A stretch of 64,000 bases of DNA, taken from NCBI RefSeq assembly GCF_040436345.1, contig NC_133223.1:13979113-14043112 (forward strand), read 5' to 3'. The notes under the pieces were generated by a model. The model was given only the letters and a program-made list of their open reading frames with translations. It did no database searches and was not told the DNA's origin. Made by a program: the position numbers and the translations under genes. Origin of the DNA: Pagrus major. Taxonomy: Eukaryota; Chordata; Actinopteri; Spariformes; Sparidae. Within the stretch, counting starts at the first letter, position 1. Every line of letters starts with the position of its first letter. Shown one piece after another: positions 1 to 13,551 of the stretch.

Positions 1-417
1 AATTTGGATTCCTATTTCTGTTTGTTAAATCCTTCAATCCTGGCTGAGAAATAATATTCCACCACCTAAAAGAGATAAACCTTTATTTTAATACATTTGT
101 GAATTTATTTCTGTCAATAGTCCTGTCACCATTATCACCAGGAGGACATGACAAGCAGACGTTTCCACTTCTCTTCCTCTAATTGTTTTTCATGCAAATA
201 AAGCACATACCTGTACATGTGGAAGTTACCTGGGTGTTACTTAGACTAGCCCCTCCTCTCAGCGAACATGAGTCATTTGAGACTCAGACCTCTTTGTTAT
301 TTACCTTGACAGCAGCCGGATCTCTTCCAAGTATTACCAATGAAAATACCTCCTCGGTGCAGGTTGTTTATAGCTTCGGTGGACTACTGAACCTGCAGCA
401 CCTGACACACCGTGGAA
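1..417. other. Upstream flank / 5' UTR region of grtp1
   Basis: No coding exon of a neighbouring gene is recognisable here. The stretch is moderately AT-rich and precedes the inferred grtp1 start codon at 418. It probably holds the grtp1 promoter and 5' UTR, but I see no TATA box or other clear core element. Confidence 0.3.
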
Positions 418-3400
418 ATGGAGATGACAGGAAATGTTTCTCAGCCTCAAACGTGTAATAATGGCAGTGAAAGGTGAGCTTTTTGTCGATGTGGTGTTCA
501 CTCCGACTTCATGTTCTGTCTCTCTTTTATTTACTGTATGTTTGTGTCATGTATGTTGTTGTGCTTCCTTCCTGTCTCCCAGTTATTTGCATCACCTTAT
601 TTCCTTGTTGTATTTGCAATTGATGTTTTACTTAACAAACTAGTGAAGCTGCTTTAAGAAGCCAGATACCAAGTTCTGTAAAATATCATAGCCAGGAGTT
701 GTTTTGTGGAAAATACATGACATTTTCTGTTATTTTTTACCTTGAATTTTGCTCCTTGCTCCTGCTTGAAAGTAATTTAAAACGGACTAATTGTGCAGCT
801 GGGGCATTTGATCTCCCCGCTCCAGAAACCCTACCCAGCGGAGGCTGTTGTAGTGTCTGTCATCAGGGAATAGGAGAGAGAAAGGAGGGTGGGGAGGGAA
901 GTGACCCAGCTGTCAGTCCTCGCTTCACAATCATGCTTTGTGCATTGTCATTCATTTGTACATGGTACTGGACTGTGTGGATTTGCCCCAGCAGGGTTGA
1001 CCCCTATGGCTTCGAGAGACATCAGGATTTTGAACCCTATAAGGAGATGATGAACGAGTATGTGGCTGTCCTCAACAGAAGGTCCATGAGATGGTCCAAA
1101 CTCCTGCAAGAGAAGCCGCATGTAGAGAAGAACTTAACAGGTACAAGAAACAAACACACCACTGTTTAGTGTTGGGGCCCTCTCATGCTGGTGTGGTTAT
1201 GTAATGTAATTACTGAATTTTGTTTTGGAAGTGAAAAGGTATGTGCGTAAAGGTGTGCCTAACGAGCACCGTGCCAGGATTTGGATGGCAGCTAGCGGTG
1301 CACAGGAACAACTGGAGAGCAACCCGGGTTATTACCAGTCTCTGCTGGTTGCGGAGCATGATGCCAAACTGGAGGAAACCATTCGTATAGGTGCGACAAC
1401 AGGCCTTTTTCACAGCAGACATTTTGACATGCCACAGTAGAAAAAGCATGGTTGTGAAAGCCCTAACAAAAATGTGGAAACAAAACACAGCACATGAAAC
1501 CACGTGAAATTTGCTTCTTCAAAAGCAATTTCCCCATTTTAACATGTGAAAACAAAGTAATGTCACATGTGGAAAAACAATTCTAGGCTACATAAGAAAT
1601 GAACACTTTTACATGTGAATTACATACGTTTGCACTGACTGTATAAAACTTTGTTCCTTTAAACAGCATTATCTCTAATGACCAGCAGGGGGTGACTCAA
1701 GTGGTTTAAAAAGGGAGACCAATTTTATGTAAGCTTATGAGAAAATGAGCCTACTTCTCACCTGATTTAATACCTCAGTAAACATTTTCCTCATTTTATT
1801 ATCTTAATCGTTAGTTTCTAGTCTACCTCAGTACAGCATGATGTTCATTTGGTAAATAATGGTCCCATTTAGATTAAAATAGATGATAAAGCAGGGTATG
1901 ATTGAGGCCGTGGCTACATTGTGATTGAAAAGTCGCTTCCATGGTGTGTTCTCAGTAATAAAAAATACATTGCGGCAACCATAATCCCACAGTTAAGGCT
2001 TCAAAACTAAATTACGTTGGGTTTACACCTGAGTCATACATGATTAGCTGTTTTTCACATGTGGAAATCAATGATTGCTGAGTTCCTATAGCTGCATCAG
2101 CTTCAGAGTCCCAGTATCGTGCACACTGGCTCACCGTCACACTGTCATGGCTTACTGGGAAACTAAGACATATTAGGAACTCCTGTGCTTTCTCTACTAC
2201 AAGTCAAAACATCTCCTGTGAAAAAGCCTTCATCCCTACAATACACTATTCCCCGTCATACAAAAACATCCATACCTCAACTTAAACAACTTGTACACAG
2301 ATCGATAACATAGTACAATTCTCGTCATGTTTTTTTTGTAAGACATGCACAGGACCTTTCCCGACAACGTCCTCTTCAAGACCAAAGCAGAACCGAGCCT
2401 GCAGAGGGCTCTGTATAACGTGCTGCTGGCCTACGGACACCATAATGAGGCAGTGGGATACTGTCAGGTGAAGAAAACACTGTCACAGTTTAAAGTTGAC
2501 TTAACATAACGTCTGTTGACCTAAAGAACAGGACTGGCTAGCTCTTTACATGTATGGGATTATCCCCAAATGTAAATTTCTATGCAGTGTTCACTAACCC
2601 CTGGCTCACACACAGTTAGTTCACTGCTGCCTCTGTTTATTCCAGGGCATGAACTTCATTGCAGGCTACCTCATCATCATCACCAAGGATGAAGAGAAGT
2701 CATTCTGGCTCATGGATGCATTGTTGGGCAGAATTCTCCCAGGTAGGTTTTTCTTTTTCTTTTTTTTTTAATGCTCAGTTGGTCGTGCCAGGAATTACAT
2801 GAATAAACACCAACAGTCCTGAGAGGAGGTCTGATCAGACAATGTAAGTGAAAGTGAACCACGGTGGTGCAGGGCCTTTAATCAATCAAACTTATTTTGT
2901 CAGAAAGGGGCATAATCCGGTAGCACAATGTTTGTAAAGGCAAGTCTGTAAAATGTTCAGCACATAACAAGTTTTAAAGATTTTAACATCTCCTCTAATA
3001 TTAATTGGATCAAGTTACATAAGATGAAAGAAGCGTACTGACCTTAGAGCTATGGCAGCCGCATGCTGAGTGAACTTGAGTTTTGGGCAGCCCTAAGAGT
3101 AAGGCAGTACAGTAATTAAGCCTAAACCTGTAACAAAGGTCTGCATATTTCCCTTTTTATAAGGGGAAGCACAACATGATCTTGGCTTCAGGAAAGAAAA
3201 CCAAAATGCTGTTTCGGCTGTTTTATCTACTTGTAGCTGAAAAGTGAATATATTTGCCTGTGGTGTCCAGGTGCTAACTGTGTTTTATAATGGCCATCAT
3301 GGAGCAGGTTTTGGGTCTCTGATTAAATTAATGCATCTAAAATATTTTAATAATGAGTATATAGAACCCATCACAATGTTTGTTTACATACAATTAATTG

Positions 3401-5299
3401 TCTTTGTTAATGATGTTATTTTAGTGTATATATCTTACTTATCTAAAATATGTGTTTGGTGCTTTCATATCTCATTAGTAACAACACTTTCATTAACATT
3501 AGTTTTGAGACCCACTGGGCCACAGACTAAAGAAAATGACAGCTTGAGTTCACCCAAAACTAGCAGTTAGTCTTAGCAATGTCGCTGTAGGGTAGATTCA
3601 GTTTATCAAAGAAACTAGCAAAGCAACATGGTACATAATCTATATATCATAATAATATATTTTTTAATTTATTGCACCTTCCATACAAAAAATGCTGCCC
3701 ACAGTGCTTTTCATTTAAAACACATTTCAAAAAAGAAATGCACACAGGAGAAGTAACACATTATACATTTAGAGGAATAAAAGGAATACATAAATATAGA
3801 ACTTATTATTAATAATAAGAAATCTCTGCTGTGAAATGGATAATCACAGCAGAAATGTCATATAGGTAGCACCATAGTGTTTGATTATATATCTTTCAGT
3901 TACAACTAAATATAACTGCTAGTAAATTGATTTTAAGGTAATTGAGGCAGATATAATATTTGCAGTAATGACTATGAAGGATTGTGCATCATGATGACCC
4001 TTTGTTGTATCTATAAAAAATGAAAAGTAGTGGACCTGTTTTGCAGCCTTGTGGAGCTCCACATGTACAATTATTTTATGCATTAAGTTCTGGACCAACA
4101 CAACAATCTAAGTTGTGTAGATTTGATCAGAGAGATACAAACAAAACCATTTCACAACTGTGCTTAAAAGGCTGACCAACAAGTGTTACTGCTGCAGATA
4201 TACAAAAGGCAAACATGTCTACTTTTTGGGGATATTGTAGACTACCACAGCCTGGCCATGTTAGGCCTGAAGACCGACCAGGAGGTTCTTGGGGAGCTGG
4301 TGAAGGCTAAAGCTCCTGCAGTGGGACAGCTGATGGCCCAGTATCCTGGCATATGGACACTGGTGGTGTCACGATGGTTCATCTGCCTCTACATTGACAT
4401 ACTACCAATTGAGGTGAGGAGAAGTTGGCTTAATGTTTAACTTTAATAGTATGGAACAAATGAGGAATTCATGGTGACATTTGTCTTGTCTCTTATACCT
4501 GCAGACTGTCCTGCGTGTCTGGGATTGTCTTTTCTACGAAGGCTCAAAGGTTCTTTTCCGAGTTGCTCTGACTCTCATCGTTCATCACCAGCCTGAGATC
4601 CTGAGAGCTCGCTCTTTGCCTGATGTGTGCGAGTGTTTTAAACAAATCACATGTGGAGCTTTCACTCTGGACTGTCACACCTTCATGCAGGTACGGGGAG
4701 AAAGGACTGTCAGGGAACAAATAAAACACTGGGTGTTGTTACATTGGCCAGTTTTATCCTTTATAACATCAATCTGATTAACTGTTCCTTGCTTAGAACA
4801 GTTCAAATAGTTCTTACACCAACACCAGCTCTACATCACTACTCATCCTTTGCAGAAGATCAACCTGTATTAAGCACCTCGGGGCTGCAACTAATACTAA
4901 ACACTACTTTTTTCAATAACAATTATTCAGCTGAATACTCTGTTGATCAAACGGTTGATCGTTTGGTCCATAAAATGTACAAAAACTGTGGATAAAAGCA
5001 GACAAATAGTTGTCGAAATGTCTTGTTTTCGCCACACCGCAGCTGTTAACCCAAATATATACAGTAATTTACCATAAGACAAGGAAAGCTGTCCGAGTTC
5101 TTACGAGGGAAGTTGCAGGCTCCATGTCAACACATCTTGGTGCGTAAATGTCTCTTAAGGAATAATCTTGAACCTTGAATTCTTTTTTATTTTACAGAAA
5201 ATCTTTACAGAGCCCGGGAGCCTGTCTATGACAACTATCGATAAACTGAGAGAGAAATGCAGACAACGAATACAGGAGGAGGAGTCTGGACGGCCGTGA
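418..5299 (+). CDS. grtp1: Growth hormone-regulated TBC protein 1 (Rab GTPase-activating protein), 8 coding exons
   Basis: Coding exons are 418-473, 995-1140, 1232-1390, 2343-2467, 2646-2742, 4241-4413, 4505-4690 and 5198-5299. They join in frame to about 347 residues (human GRTP1 is about 336). The sequence resembles GRTP1 throughout: DPYGFER near the N-terminus, VKRYVRKGVP at exon 3, and AMLGLKTDQEVLGEL in exon 6. Both catalytic fingers of the TBC family are present: the IxxDxxR arginine finger (R124, IRIDMHR) and the YxQ glutamine finger (Y160-C-Q162), so it should be an active GAP for a Rab GTPase, acting in membrane traffic. The start in exon 1 (MEMTGNVSQPQ...) is inferred because its phase-2 donor fits the exon 2 acceptor and yields R-V-D-P-Y-G; this exon is poorly conserved and least certain. 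The exon 2 acceptor is a CAGCAG tandem. It is convergent with the lamp1-type gene, the same arrangement as in human 13q34. Confidence 0.93.
2850..4180. other. grtp1 intron 5 with probable dispersed-repeat content
   Basis: This largest grtp1 intron (2743-4240) has no coding exon that I can recognise. Parts of it (about 2880-3130 and 3650-4140) look like degenerate fish dispersed repeats, for example a low-complexity AT-rich block followed by a 'ccttgtggagctccacatgt' segment near 4050. I cannot assign a family by eye. Confidence 0.25.
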
Positions 5300-7058
5300 A
5301 GTTTTAGATCCTCCGTTTGCCCCATCTGACTGAACAGCTTCCATTCAAACGCATCGCTGTACTATCAGGGGCAATTAACTAATGTAATGAACATACTGGT
5401 GACTTTTTTGGTTTCTTCTGTAATAAGTTGCTGTATTACAACAAGTTGCTGAAGTTTCTCAACTGATCCAAAATGTTTTTGAAGCTCACCCTTTGCTCAT
5501 GGTTTCATGTTCTGCAGAATGTTGTTACTGCTGTATACACTTGAAGATCACCCGATGCTTTGTAGAAAGTATTTCAATCTGTCATGTTTTGTAATTACTT
5601 GTACAAAAGTAATATGAGTGGTACAATTTTTTTTGTTACTGTGAAGAATAACAGTTGTTAAAATCTGTTTTATCTGTCAGAGTATAGTACAGCACTGTCC
5701 TAACTGTCCATTTCTCTTTATGAAGTAAAATAAGGTGTTTATCATTTGTTGTGGCCTAATTTACAGAGCCTTGTGTTTCACCTTTTTTTTATTATCCGGA
5801 ACCTCGTAACTAGTCTCATCTTTTTACTGATTTAGCTGACCTCACAAATATGGAAGTGGATATTGTTATCAAATTAAGTGTTAAATAGCTCTATATTCCA
5901 ACAGTCATCACTGTTACAGAGTGTTTAGTCAGTAACTCATGTCTCTCCTCATCCTGCTCATGCAGTTAAAGAGAAAAGACATTTTTTTGGTATCCCTGCC
6001 CACTTTATCCAATCAGGACAGAGACCCCCAGAAAGTGGCGGTCCTGTCTGTTCGTTAGCTATAACAACACTTAGAGCAGCTTTAAGAAAAATCTGAAAAA
6101 AGTCGACTAAACTGTGAAAAAAATGTCTCAGTTACAAAAAGCCAGATGTTGATTTCTGAGCTCAGACAAATGACTTATTAAGCTCAGTTGTCCCAGTTGC
6201 AAAATAGACAATGATTTACCAGGAGTGAGAATTGGAGATAAAAAAAGGCCTCTTTGCATTCCTTTGCTGACTAAAACCTAAACCAACTAAAATTCACAGA
6301 AATTTAAACACCATTCTTCGCAATAAAAACTGTTCTTTTGTTATAACTGTTCAGTGTAATAAATAATACACAAAAAAATGTTCTAATATCAAAAAACAAA
6401 AGTAAATAGATATTTGTAACTGTAAATAGCCTACAGCCAAAGTCGGGTGATAAGACAACAGAGCCCTCGAGGCCGCGTTTTGTCTGTCTTTTATTCACCT
6501 GAATCTCTTTGTAATCATTTTGTATCTTTGTGGTCATTTTCTATCTTATTTTAGTCACGCTGTGTCTCTTTGAGGTCATTTACAACTCTTTCCACTGATC
6601 TTAGTTTCACTGATATCCATTAAACTAAATGTGTAACCATCAGCAGCTCTGGGGACGGTGGCATCATGTAAATATATTTTTCCCTTGCTTTATTTCAATA
6701 AGTTAGTGAACATGCTTCTTGTAACAGGCCCCAGGTGCCTGAGGACTGTTGCAATGGTCAAACATCATGTTTGTCAAACACCTTGGAAAACTTGACTCTG
6801 CCCTGCATTTACATACACACTGAAAAGAATAAGTCAAGGACATAAAACCTGCATTACTGACGACCACTACAATCAAAACTAAACTGTAGTTCAACTATTA
6901 AAAAAGTGAACATTTACTCTGAGTCTTTACACAGTAATGTTGTGACCTACACTTCTAAAGAGTCAAAACAAACAAAACCAACCAGGAACAGGTTTGACTG
7001 CTGCTGGACTGTACAGTGTAAAGACAAAACAGAAGTCAAACAGCTTCGTTCATTCACT
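5300..7058. other. grtp1 3' UTR and short intergenic stretch
   Basis: This follows the grtp1 stop codon and contains no coding exon. An AATAAG hexamer lies near 5726, but I see no canonical AATAAA close to the stop. The rest is AT-rich, between the converging 3' ends of grtp1 and the lamp1-type gene. Confidence 0.3.
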
Positions 7059-7064
7059 TTTATT
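7059..7064 (-). terminator. Candidate polyadenylation signal of the lamp1-type gene
   Basis: AATAAA on the minus strand (TTTATT on the plus strand), about 2.2 kb beyond the stop codon at 9264. It is only a candidate, because other AT-rich hexamers occur nearby and no transcript evidence is available. Confidence 0.2.
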
Positions 7065-7627
7065 GACCTCTCCTTTAGAAAACAGTTCAAACAAATCCAT
7101 TAAAACCTTATTAAATCACTACATGGAGATTTAGATGAGGGAGGACAAAAACAAAACAAAAAACACTTTCTCCTACTACATCTAATAATGCATATTTATG
7201 GTAGTAACAGTACATGAAGGCTTTGTGAGACACAAAGAAAATGTCCCAGACATGACAGCACACAGCGTCAGTGAGTGAGTGTGGTATTGGCTTTACTTTA
7301 ATCCCATCTATGTTACAGCTGGGAAGGCACTGATGAACACTGACCAGAGCGTTTTGGCCACTTAAATCATTACACGGGGCTGTTTCTCAGGACTTTAGTG
7401 CAACTTCTTTCCCTTCACAAACCAAAAATCCAGAGTGGACCCAGAACAAAAACCACCCACAGGACTAAAAACAACAACATAACCATGTTCAGACAGTGAC
7501 GTCCTGAGCTTCTTCATCCAACTAAACCAACAGTATTGTTTCTTTTCTTTTTTAGGATTGTTTAAGCAACTCTGCTTGTGTGCGTGTATATTGTAACAGC
7601 GAAATCCGAAAGAGTGGCTACTATCAC

Positions 7628-8115
7628 TTAAAGAGCAACTCCACCGATTTGACACATTAAAGTGTGTTTACAGGTCTTGAGGAGTACTGCTGTGTATGTG
7701 ATAAAGAAGTATAAAGCCTTTAGTGGCTCCAGAGGAAGCTGCATGTAATCTGATAAATTTCCTCCAGTGATGTCACTCTGTGATTAACTTGCATTGTGGG
7801 TAATGCAGGCGCCAGGTGTTGAAAAGCAGTCCACTGGTTTAACACTGCTGGACTCATTAGGGAAAGTTTAAACGCAAATGATCAAGATCAATACAGCAAA
7901 ACCAGACATACCCCCTTTTTTAAATCCGGGCGACTACATTATCCACAATGCAACTTAGCCACTGAGTGACATCACAGGAGGTAATTCATCAGACTAAATG
8001 CAGCTTCTACTGGAGCCACAAAAGGCTTTATACTACTTTTTCACATATGCAGTAGTCCTCCCCACAACCTGTTAACACACTGAAATGTGTCAAATTGGTT
8101 GCAATTGCCCTTTAA
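7628..8115. mobile_element. Foldback miniature element with long inverted arms and TTAA ends
   Basis: The left arm (about 7628-7818) and right arm (about 7922-8115) are imperfect inverted copies of each other, roughly 80% identical by eye, around a spacer of about 100 bp. Shared blocks include GACACATT, TATAAAGCCTTT and GTGATGTCACTC. Both ends are TTAAAG(A/G)GCAA beginning at a TTAA. It has no coding capacity. A single-arm relative is at 14899-15185. Confidence 0.75.
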
Positions 8116-8492
8116 AGGAATAGTTTAGACATTTTGGGAAATTCTCTTTTCTCAAGTTAGATGAGACAATCAAAACTACTTTCATGTCTGCATTGAACAT
8201 ATGAAAATACAGCCAGGAGCAAGCTTGGAGTTGCTTAGCTTAGCTTAGCATAAAGACTATAAACAGGGGGAAACAGCTAGCCTAGCACTGCTCCACGGTA
8301 ACAAAATCTAAACTCTAAAGCTAGCAAACAAATAAATGTACAAATGACCCTTTCTGTGTGCTAAGCTGAGCTAACCTTCTGCTAGCCATAGCTTCATATT
8401 TAGCAAGTAAGAGACTGGATCGACGTTCTCATCTGACTTTCAGTAAGAAAGAATATACGTCAATTTCTCAACATGTTGAACTATTCCTTTAA
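8112..8492. mobile_element. TTAA-flanked MITE with TTAAAGGAATAG terminal inverted repeats
   Basis: It begins TTAAAGGAATAGTTTAGACA and ends with the inverse, ..TTGAACTATTCCTTTAA. The internal sequence (for example 'agcttagcttagcataaagac' and 'gaaacagctagcctagc') is typical of an abundant percomorph non-autonomous element. It shares its left TTAA with the right end of the preceding foldback element. A degraded relative lies at 19925-20110. Confidence 0.75.
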
Positions 8493-9263
8493 ATGAAGTG
8501 AAAAGGGCCAAAATGCCCAAACACAAAGCTAACTGCATCCACAGTCTCCGTACAAAATGTCTTGAGAACCTTTATGAGTGAAAGGACATATCATCACCAA
8601 TCCCAGTAGACAAAATAAATCCTGACATGCATCCTAACTACAGGACTCCTCACATATCTGTGTTTGTAGTCTGATCCCTAAAAATCTGCACACTTGGGCT
8701 AAATGCAGAGTTACAGTGATAAAATATCAGATCTTTACTGTCTGAAGTAGATTAAGTTAAATAGTCTGAAAAATTCCCTTTACAATGATGAACCTCATTA
8801 AGGGCGAGACCACTAAAAAAAAAAAAATGGTCCACCCAAATGCAGATGAACAATAAGAAAAGCTACAGCAGCATATCCCACAATCCCTCAAAATTCCTTT
8901 CATAGAAATCATAAATAGTACATTACAGTTTGAGGACTCTCATGGACCCTCTGATCAACATCCATCCCCCCTTTTACATCGTACCAGTAAAGAGTTTTCT
9001 TCATCTCCAAACAAAGTCCCCCCTATTTTTAATGAGAGAGCAGGTCAGTTCAGAAAGAGCATATCAACCTCCACAAAGTGATATAATGACTAGTGTTACT
9101 GATGAGGGCGAAGAACAGCACACACAGAGGCAGAGAGATGAGGGATGGAGGGACAGAGGGGGCACAGGTGGAGGGGAAGTGTTAAGTCTCATAAAACAGA
9201 GGTTAATCTCAGGGTGGGATAGAGTACTCTGGCCTCAGGGGAACATGGGAGTGACGAGGGAGC
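8493..9263 (-). other. Probable 3' UTR of the lamp1-type gene
   Basis: This lies immediately downstream, on the minus strand, of the lamp1-type stop codon. No coding exon is visible. Treating it as 3' UTR is an inference from position. Confidence 0.4.
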
Positions 9264-12200
9264 TCAGATGGTCTGGTAGCCAGCGTGGCTCCTCTTCCTG
9301 CCAATGAGGTAGGCCAAGAGCACGATGAGGACGAGACCAGCTAAAGCTGCTCCGACTATGATGGGGATCAACATGTCATCTTCATCCAACTGGCATTCCT
9401 CAGCTGAAAGTGTAAAATTATCAGAGAGGACAACTTAGAGCAAGCAAGAAATAGACTTATCTTCTCACATACTACTAGACAGAAGTGTTTACCTGCTCCA
9501 AACTGGTCTCCAGTGAGACCGAAGGGCTGCACCTGCACCTGGAAGGTGTTGATGGACAAATTTGGGTCCACACTCAGAGTTTGCTCCTCGTGGCACATGT
9601 AGGAGAACCCCAGGGTGCCCCGCAGGTAGTCCAGACTGTTGTTATGGGCTGAGACGGGCTCTGCAGCAGAGGACAGAACAGGGAGAAAACAAAGAAATAA
9701 GAGCAGGACATAGCAGAAGAAAGGTGAAGAGGGAAAACTCATTTAAATGAAAGAAGATAAACTTTAGAGAAGAATGACAGCAGAATTTCACCCTTTGTGT
9801 GTAAAGAATCTTTTTTTATTATTATTTGAAGGTGGTTGATTTATTTGAGGCTTGCTGATCTCAACAGTAACTGGACCCATTTTAAAAAACAAGCAACTGA
9901 TGAACCGGCATAATGACTGCAGGGGGGTGAACTGAAAGAATAACACATAACTCATGTTCAATTCAGAATAAATATTGCAATCAAAGTGCTGTAAATTTGT
10001 TGACAGTTACAGTCAGTTACAGGACTGCTGCAAGAGAAAGAGACAACTAAGTTTTCCAGTTAACAGCTGACTGAGTGTGTCAGTGATTGAAAATCTCTGA
10101 TGATAGATGACATGTAAACAGTGGCGCCAAGAACACGCTGTGCACTCCAGCTGTGTCAGCAGCTTTGGATAATGGATATCGATGACCTGTTACTGCTGTA
10201 AGTTGCACAGAGAAACAAAAAAAGAAAACCCAGGAGGACGGGTTTTAAGAAATTCTTCAAAGATGAGGAGTTACGAGAATCCAACACTCTGTTATGAGAG
10301 TTGTCATCTTTTGAAGTCTTATTTTGTTTATACATTCTTAGGAGTTAACAATTATCCAATTACCAATCATCAGAGGGGACAAAAAAAATTTAAGAGACCC
10401 TATCAGCACCAAAGACAATAACGTGTTTTATCTGTAATTAGCGTTTAATATTGCTATAGTTGTGATGTGACGTGATGTTATCGTTATAGTTATCACCCTT
10501 TAAGTCTGTATAAAAGCACTTATATGCTTATCCCCAAAACCACTGTTCAGTTACCTTTTCAGGTTGTAGTCCAGTTCACCAACAAAATACTTCTCTTATT
10601 AGATTATATGTATACACATTGTAAAGCCACCTGCTTTATATAAGTCATAATGGAGGATAAACATGTGTCAACTCTACACATGCAGTTGTGACTGATTAAT
10701 TTGGGCGTCTTAACACTTTTCTACGTGTTTTTCTCAGATTTTGTCCAGAACAATCACAATGTTAGAAAACGCCTTTCACCATGAGGCAGCTGAATCAACA
10801 CCTGACACGGTTTCGACAAAAGCTAAATATTTCATAGTGGTAGGATATATTGCAGGGCTTATGTATTATATTGCATCATATCATTGAGGTGTTCCTAGTA
10901 CTTGGTATTTCAGAGTAGATTTTATCTGCTTTCCTGTGTAATATTAACTAAATATTTGAGCATCAAATCACAGTCAGTTATAGAGAATAGGTATATGGAG
11001 CTTCACACATCTGTTTATTTTTTCTATTACTTCAATGAGTTACAGTTGTGGTGCCTTCCTTTCCATCATTTTGAGTCAATAAAAACCCCGATGACAGTGC
11101 AAAAACTGATAATTATCACAGTAAAGGCTGGACAAATGCTTATTAATCCCATATGAGGATGCACCCAGGGAGGTAAAGGGCACTCACCTTTCATGTCTGG
11201 CCAGGCTGCTGACAGAGACACCTCACTCAGGTGGTACTTATTGGACGTAGCATTCTAGGGTAAAACAGCAACACCACCAGAAGTCAGTGACACTACAGGA
11301 AAAGCAACTTTACCTCGAGCTCCAGCTGCCATCTAGTGGCTGTTCCAGGAAGTACAAGGTGAAAATAAAAGCAGGAAGATAAACAGCTCAGGGGTTTTTT
11401 TAATGCACAGAGTTGTAATGTATACCAACAGTAACTTACCAGAGTGAAAACAAAGGTGAGGTTGGTCTTCTCTGCATCCGTTGTGAGCAGCAGGGAGGCG
11501 CTGTCTGAGCGACATGATCCAGAGCTCTTTGTCACATTTGGCTGAATGTTCACGACTTCCTGCACGGTCTGTGAATCAAAGATGGACCATTTAGCATCTT
11601 AAACCTGCTCGTGTGTCTATAGTTTAAGCTCAGCAGTATTCATGAGTGTTTGCACCTTATTCTGGGAGACAGAGTTGAAGGTGATGTTGAGCTGCAGACC
11701 CATATATGCCATTAAACAGACGGTGCCGTTGCTGCCGCTGACGTGGTAGATTCCTCTTTCAGGTCTGGTGGGCTCCTTGTGCGGTGCAGTAGTGGTTTGG
11801 GCAGTTGTTGGCGGAGCAACAGTCGCAGACCCCTGGTGCAGGACGGCAGCTGCAAGAGGTCAATCAGTTATGAGTGTAGTATTACAGAGATGCAAGCAGT
11901 TCAATGCTAAATTAACAAATGGAGGGTTTCTGAAAGGTTCAACATGTTAAATGTAAGACTTTTTTAAAAACACATCGAATGCAAAGTAATACCTCTTTCA
12001 CAATCATACTAGTCAAAGTATGAAATATGATGAAAAACCAAGTAAAGACTTCTTCCAACACCCTCATCCACATATAAAAACATTTTCTAACTAACATTAT
12101 TGCCTACAGTATTGTATATATGTATATATGTATACAGCACAATATTAAAGACTTTAGTAAAATGCTTAATGCTTTATAATGACTTTGCAGTTTGACATTA

Positions 12201-13514
12201 AGAAGTTAATAATTACATAAATAAATGCACATTATCTTTCTCTCAATTGACTACTTAATCATACGAATAATTGTTTTATAAAAGTAAAACATCTAAAATG
12301 TTGCTCCGATGATTAATGGTTCCTTAACTCGGACGTTTAACCTTCACATGACAGAATAATGTGTGTGCAACAGAGGACCGCTGCTGACCGGGCAAAGTCC
12401 CCTCGTGTTCACCGCAAATCTGAGTCACAAGTGTGATTTGGAAACTTGAAACCTACAGTACAGAGACACTGAGTGGACTTTTCAGGGAAGTAAGGGCCAA
12501 CCATTTGGACTTTTAAAATGAAAATGTGTTTAGGCCTGTTCATACTAATTTTACATGAGGGAGAAGGAGTAGACATCAATAATAATAACAAAGAGAATAA
12601 TAAACACATATGACTATTCTAAATTACTATAATTTTTTAAGAAATATGACCATTCTACTCTGATCCTTGCAATGCTTCAGTGGTTACCCGTTCAGTACAG
12701 AATTGATTTTAAACTTTTAATAGTTCCTTTTAAAGCTCTACGTGGCCTTGCTCCTGCCTGCATCATAGATTTACTTGTGCCCTATGTGCTGAGCCGCTGT
12801 CTTCGATCCACACGAAAGGAAACTGATCATTTTCATTTACCTTTTTTATATCTCGCCTCAAAACTTACTTTTTTAGGATGGCTTTTTATAGTAAATCTGT
12901 TGCTGGTCTGGCTTCTATCCCCGCTGACTTACTGTTGTTTCATGTGGTTTTATTATACAATCGGTTTTATCGTTACTTTATCATATTTATTTATGGTGTG
13001 TTGTTTTTTTATCTTGTACCATTTTATGTTTTCTTGTTTTTATATTTGGTCTGTGTGCCATTTTTATTTTTCACCCGTTAAGCACGCTGTACCCATGTTT
13101 TAAAAAGTGTGATTCAAATAAAATGTATCACTGTTATTGTTTTTATTCACAGTATTTTAAGATGTCTGGAAACGTGATTTGGGATCTTTAACATATTCAG
13201 GTAAAGCACAAACCTCACAGATATATTTAAGTGCATAACTTGAGTTTCAAGCATTTATTTTGTCCAGCCACTTTTAATAACAGACCTCCATTTTGATTAT
13301 GGATTATCAAAGAAACCGACTCAAGTATCCTTTGCTGCAGAACTGAGTAAGTTATTGTAATATAAAATTATATATCATCTTAGATCTTTGGATATCGTTA
13401 CATCGTGATACGGCATAAGTGTTGTCTGTGGTTTGAAAGGCTGCATTACAGTAAAGCGATGTAATTTTTCCTGAATTTACCAGACAGTTGTTCGAATACT
13501 TGTCTTTACCCACC

Positions 13515-13551
<37 letters not shown>

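Noticed and set aside
9562-9750. Plus-strand open frames across lamp1 exons
   Set aside because: They are antisense to exons that splice in frame on the minus strand.
12672-13103. A 143-codon protein-coding gene
   Set aside because: The first 45 residues are L2-type LINE reverse transcriptase and the rest is hydrophobic AT-rich translation of a decayed copy.
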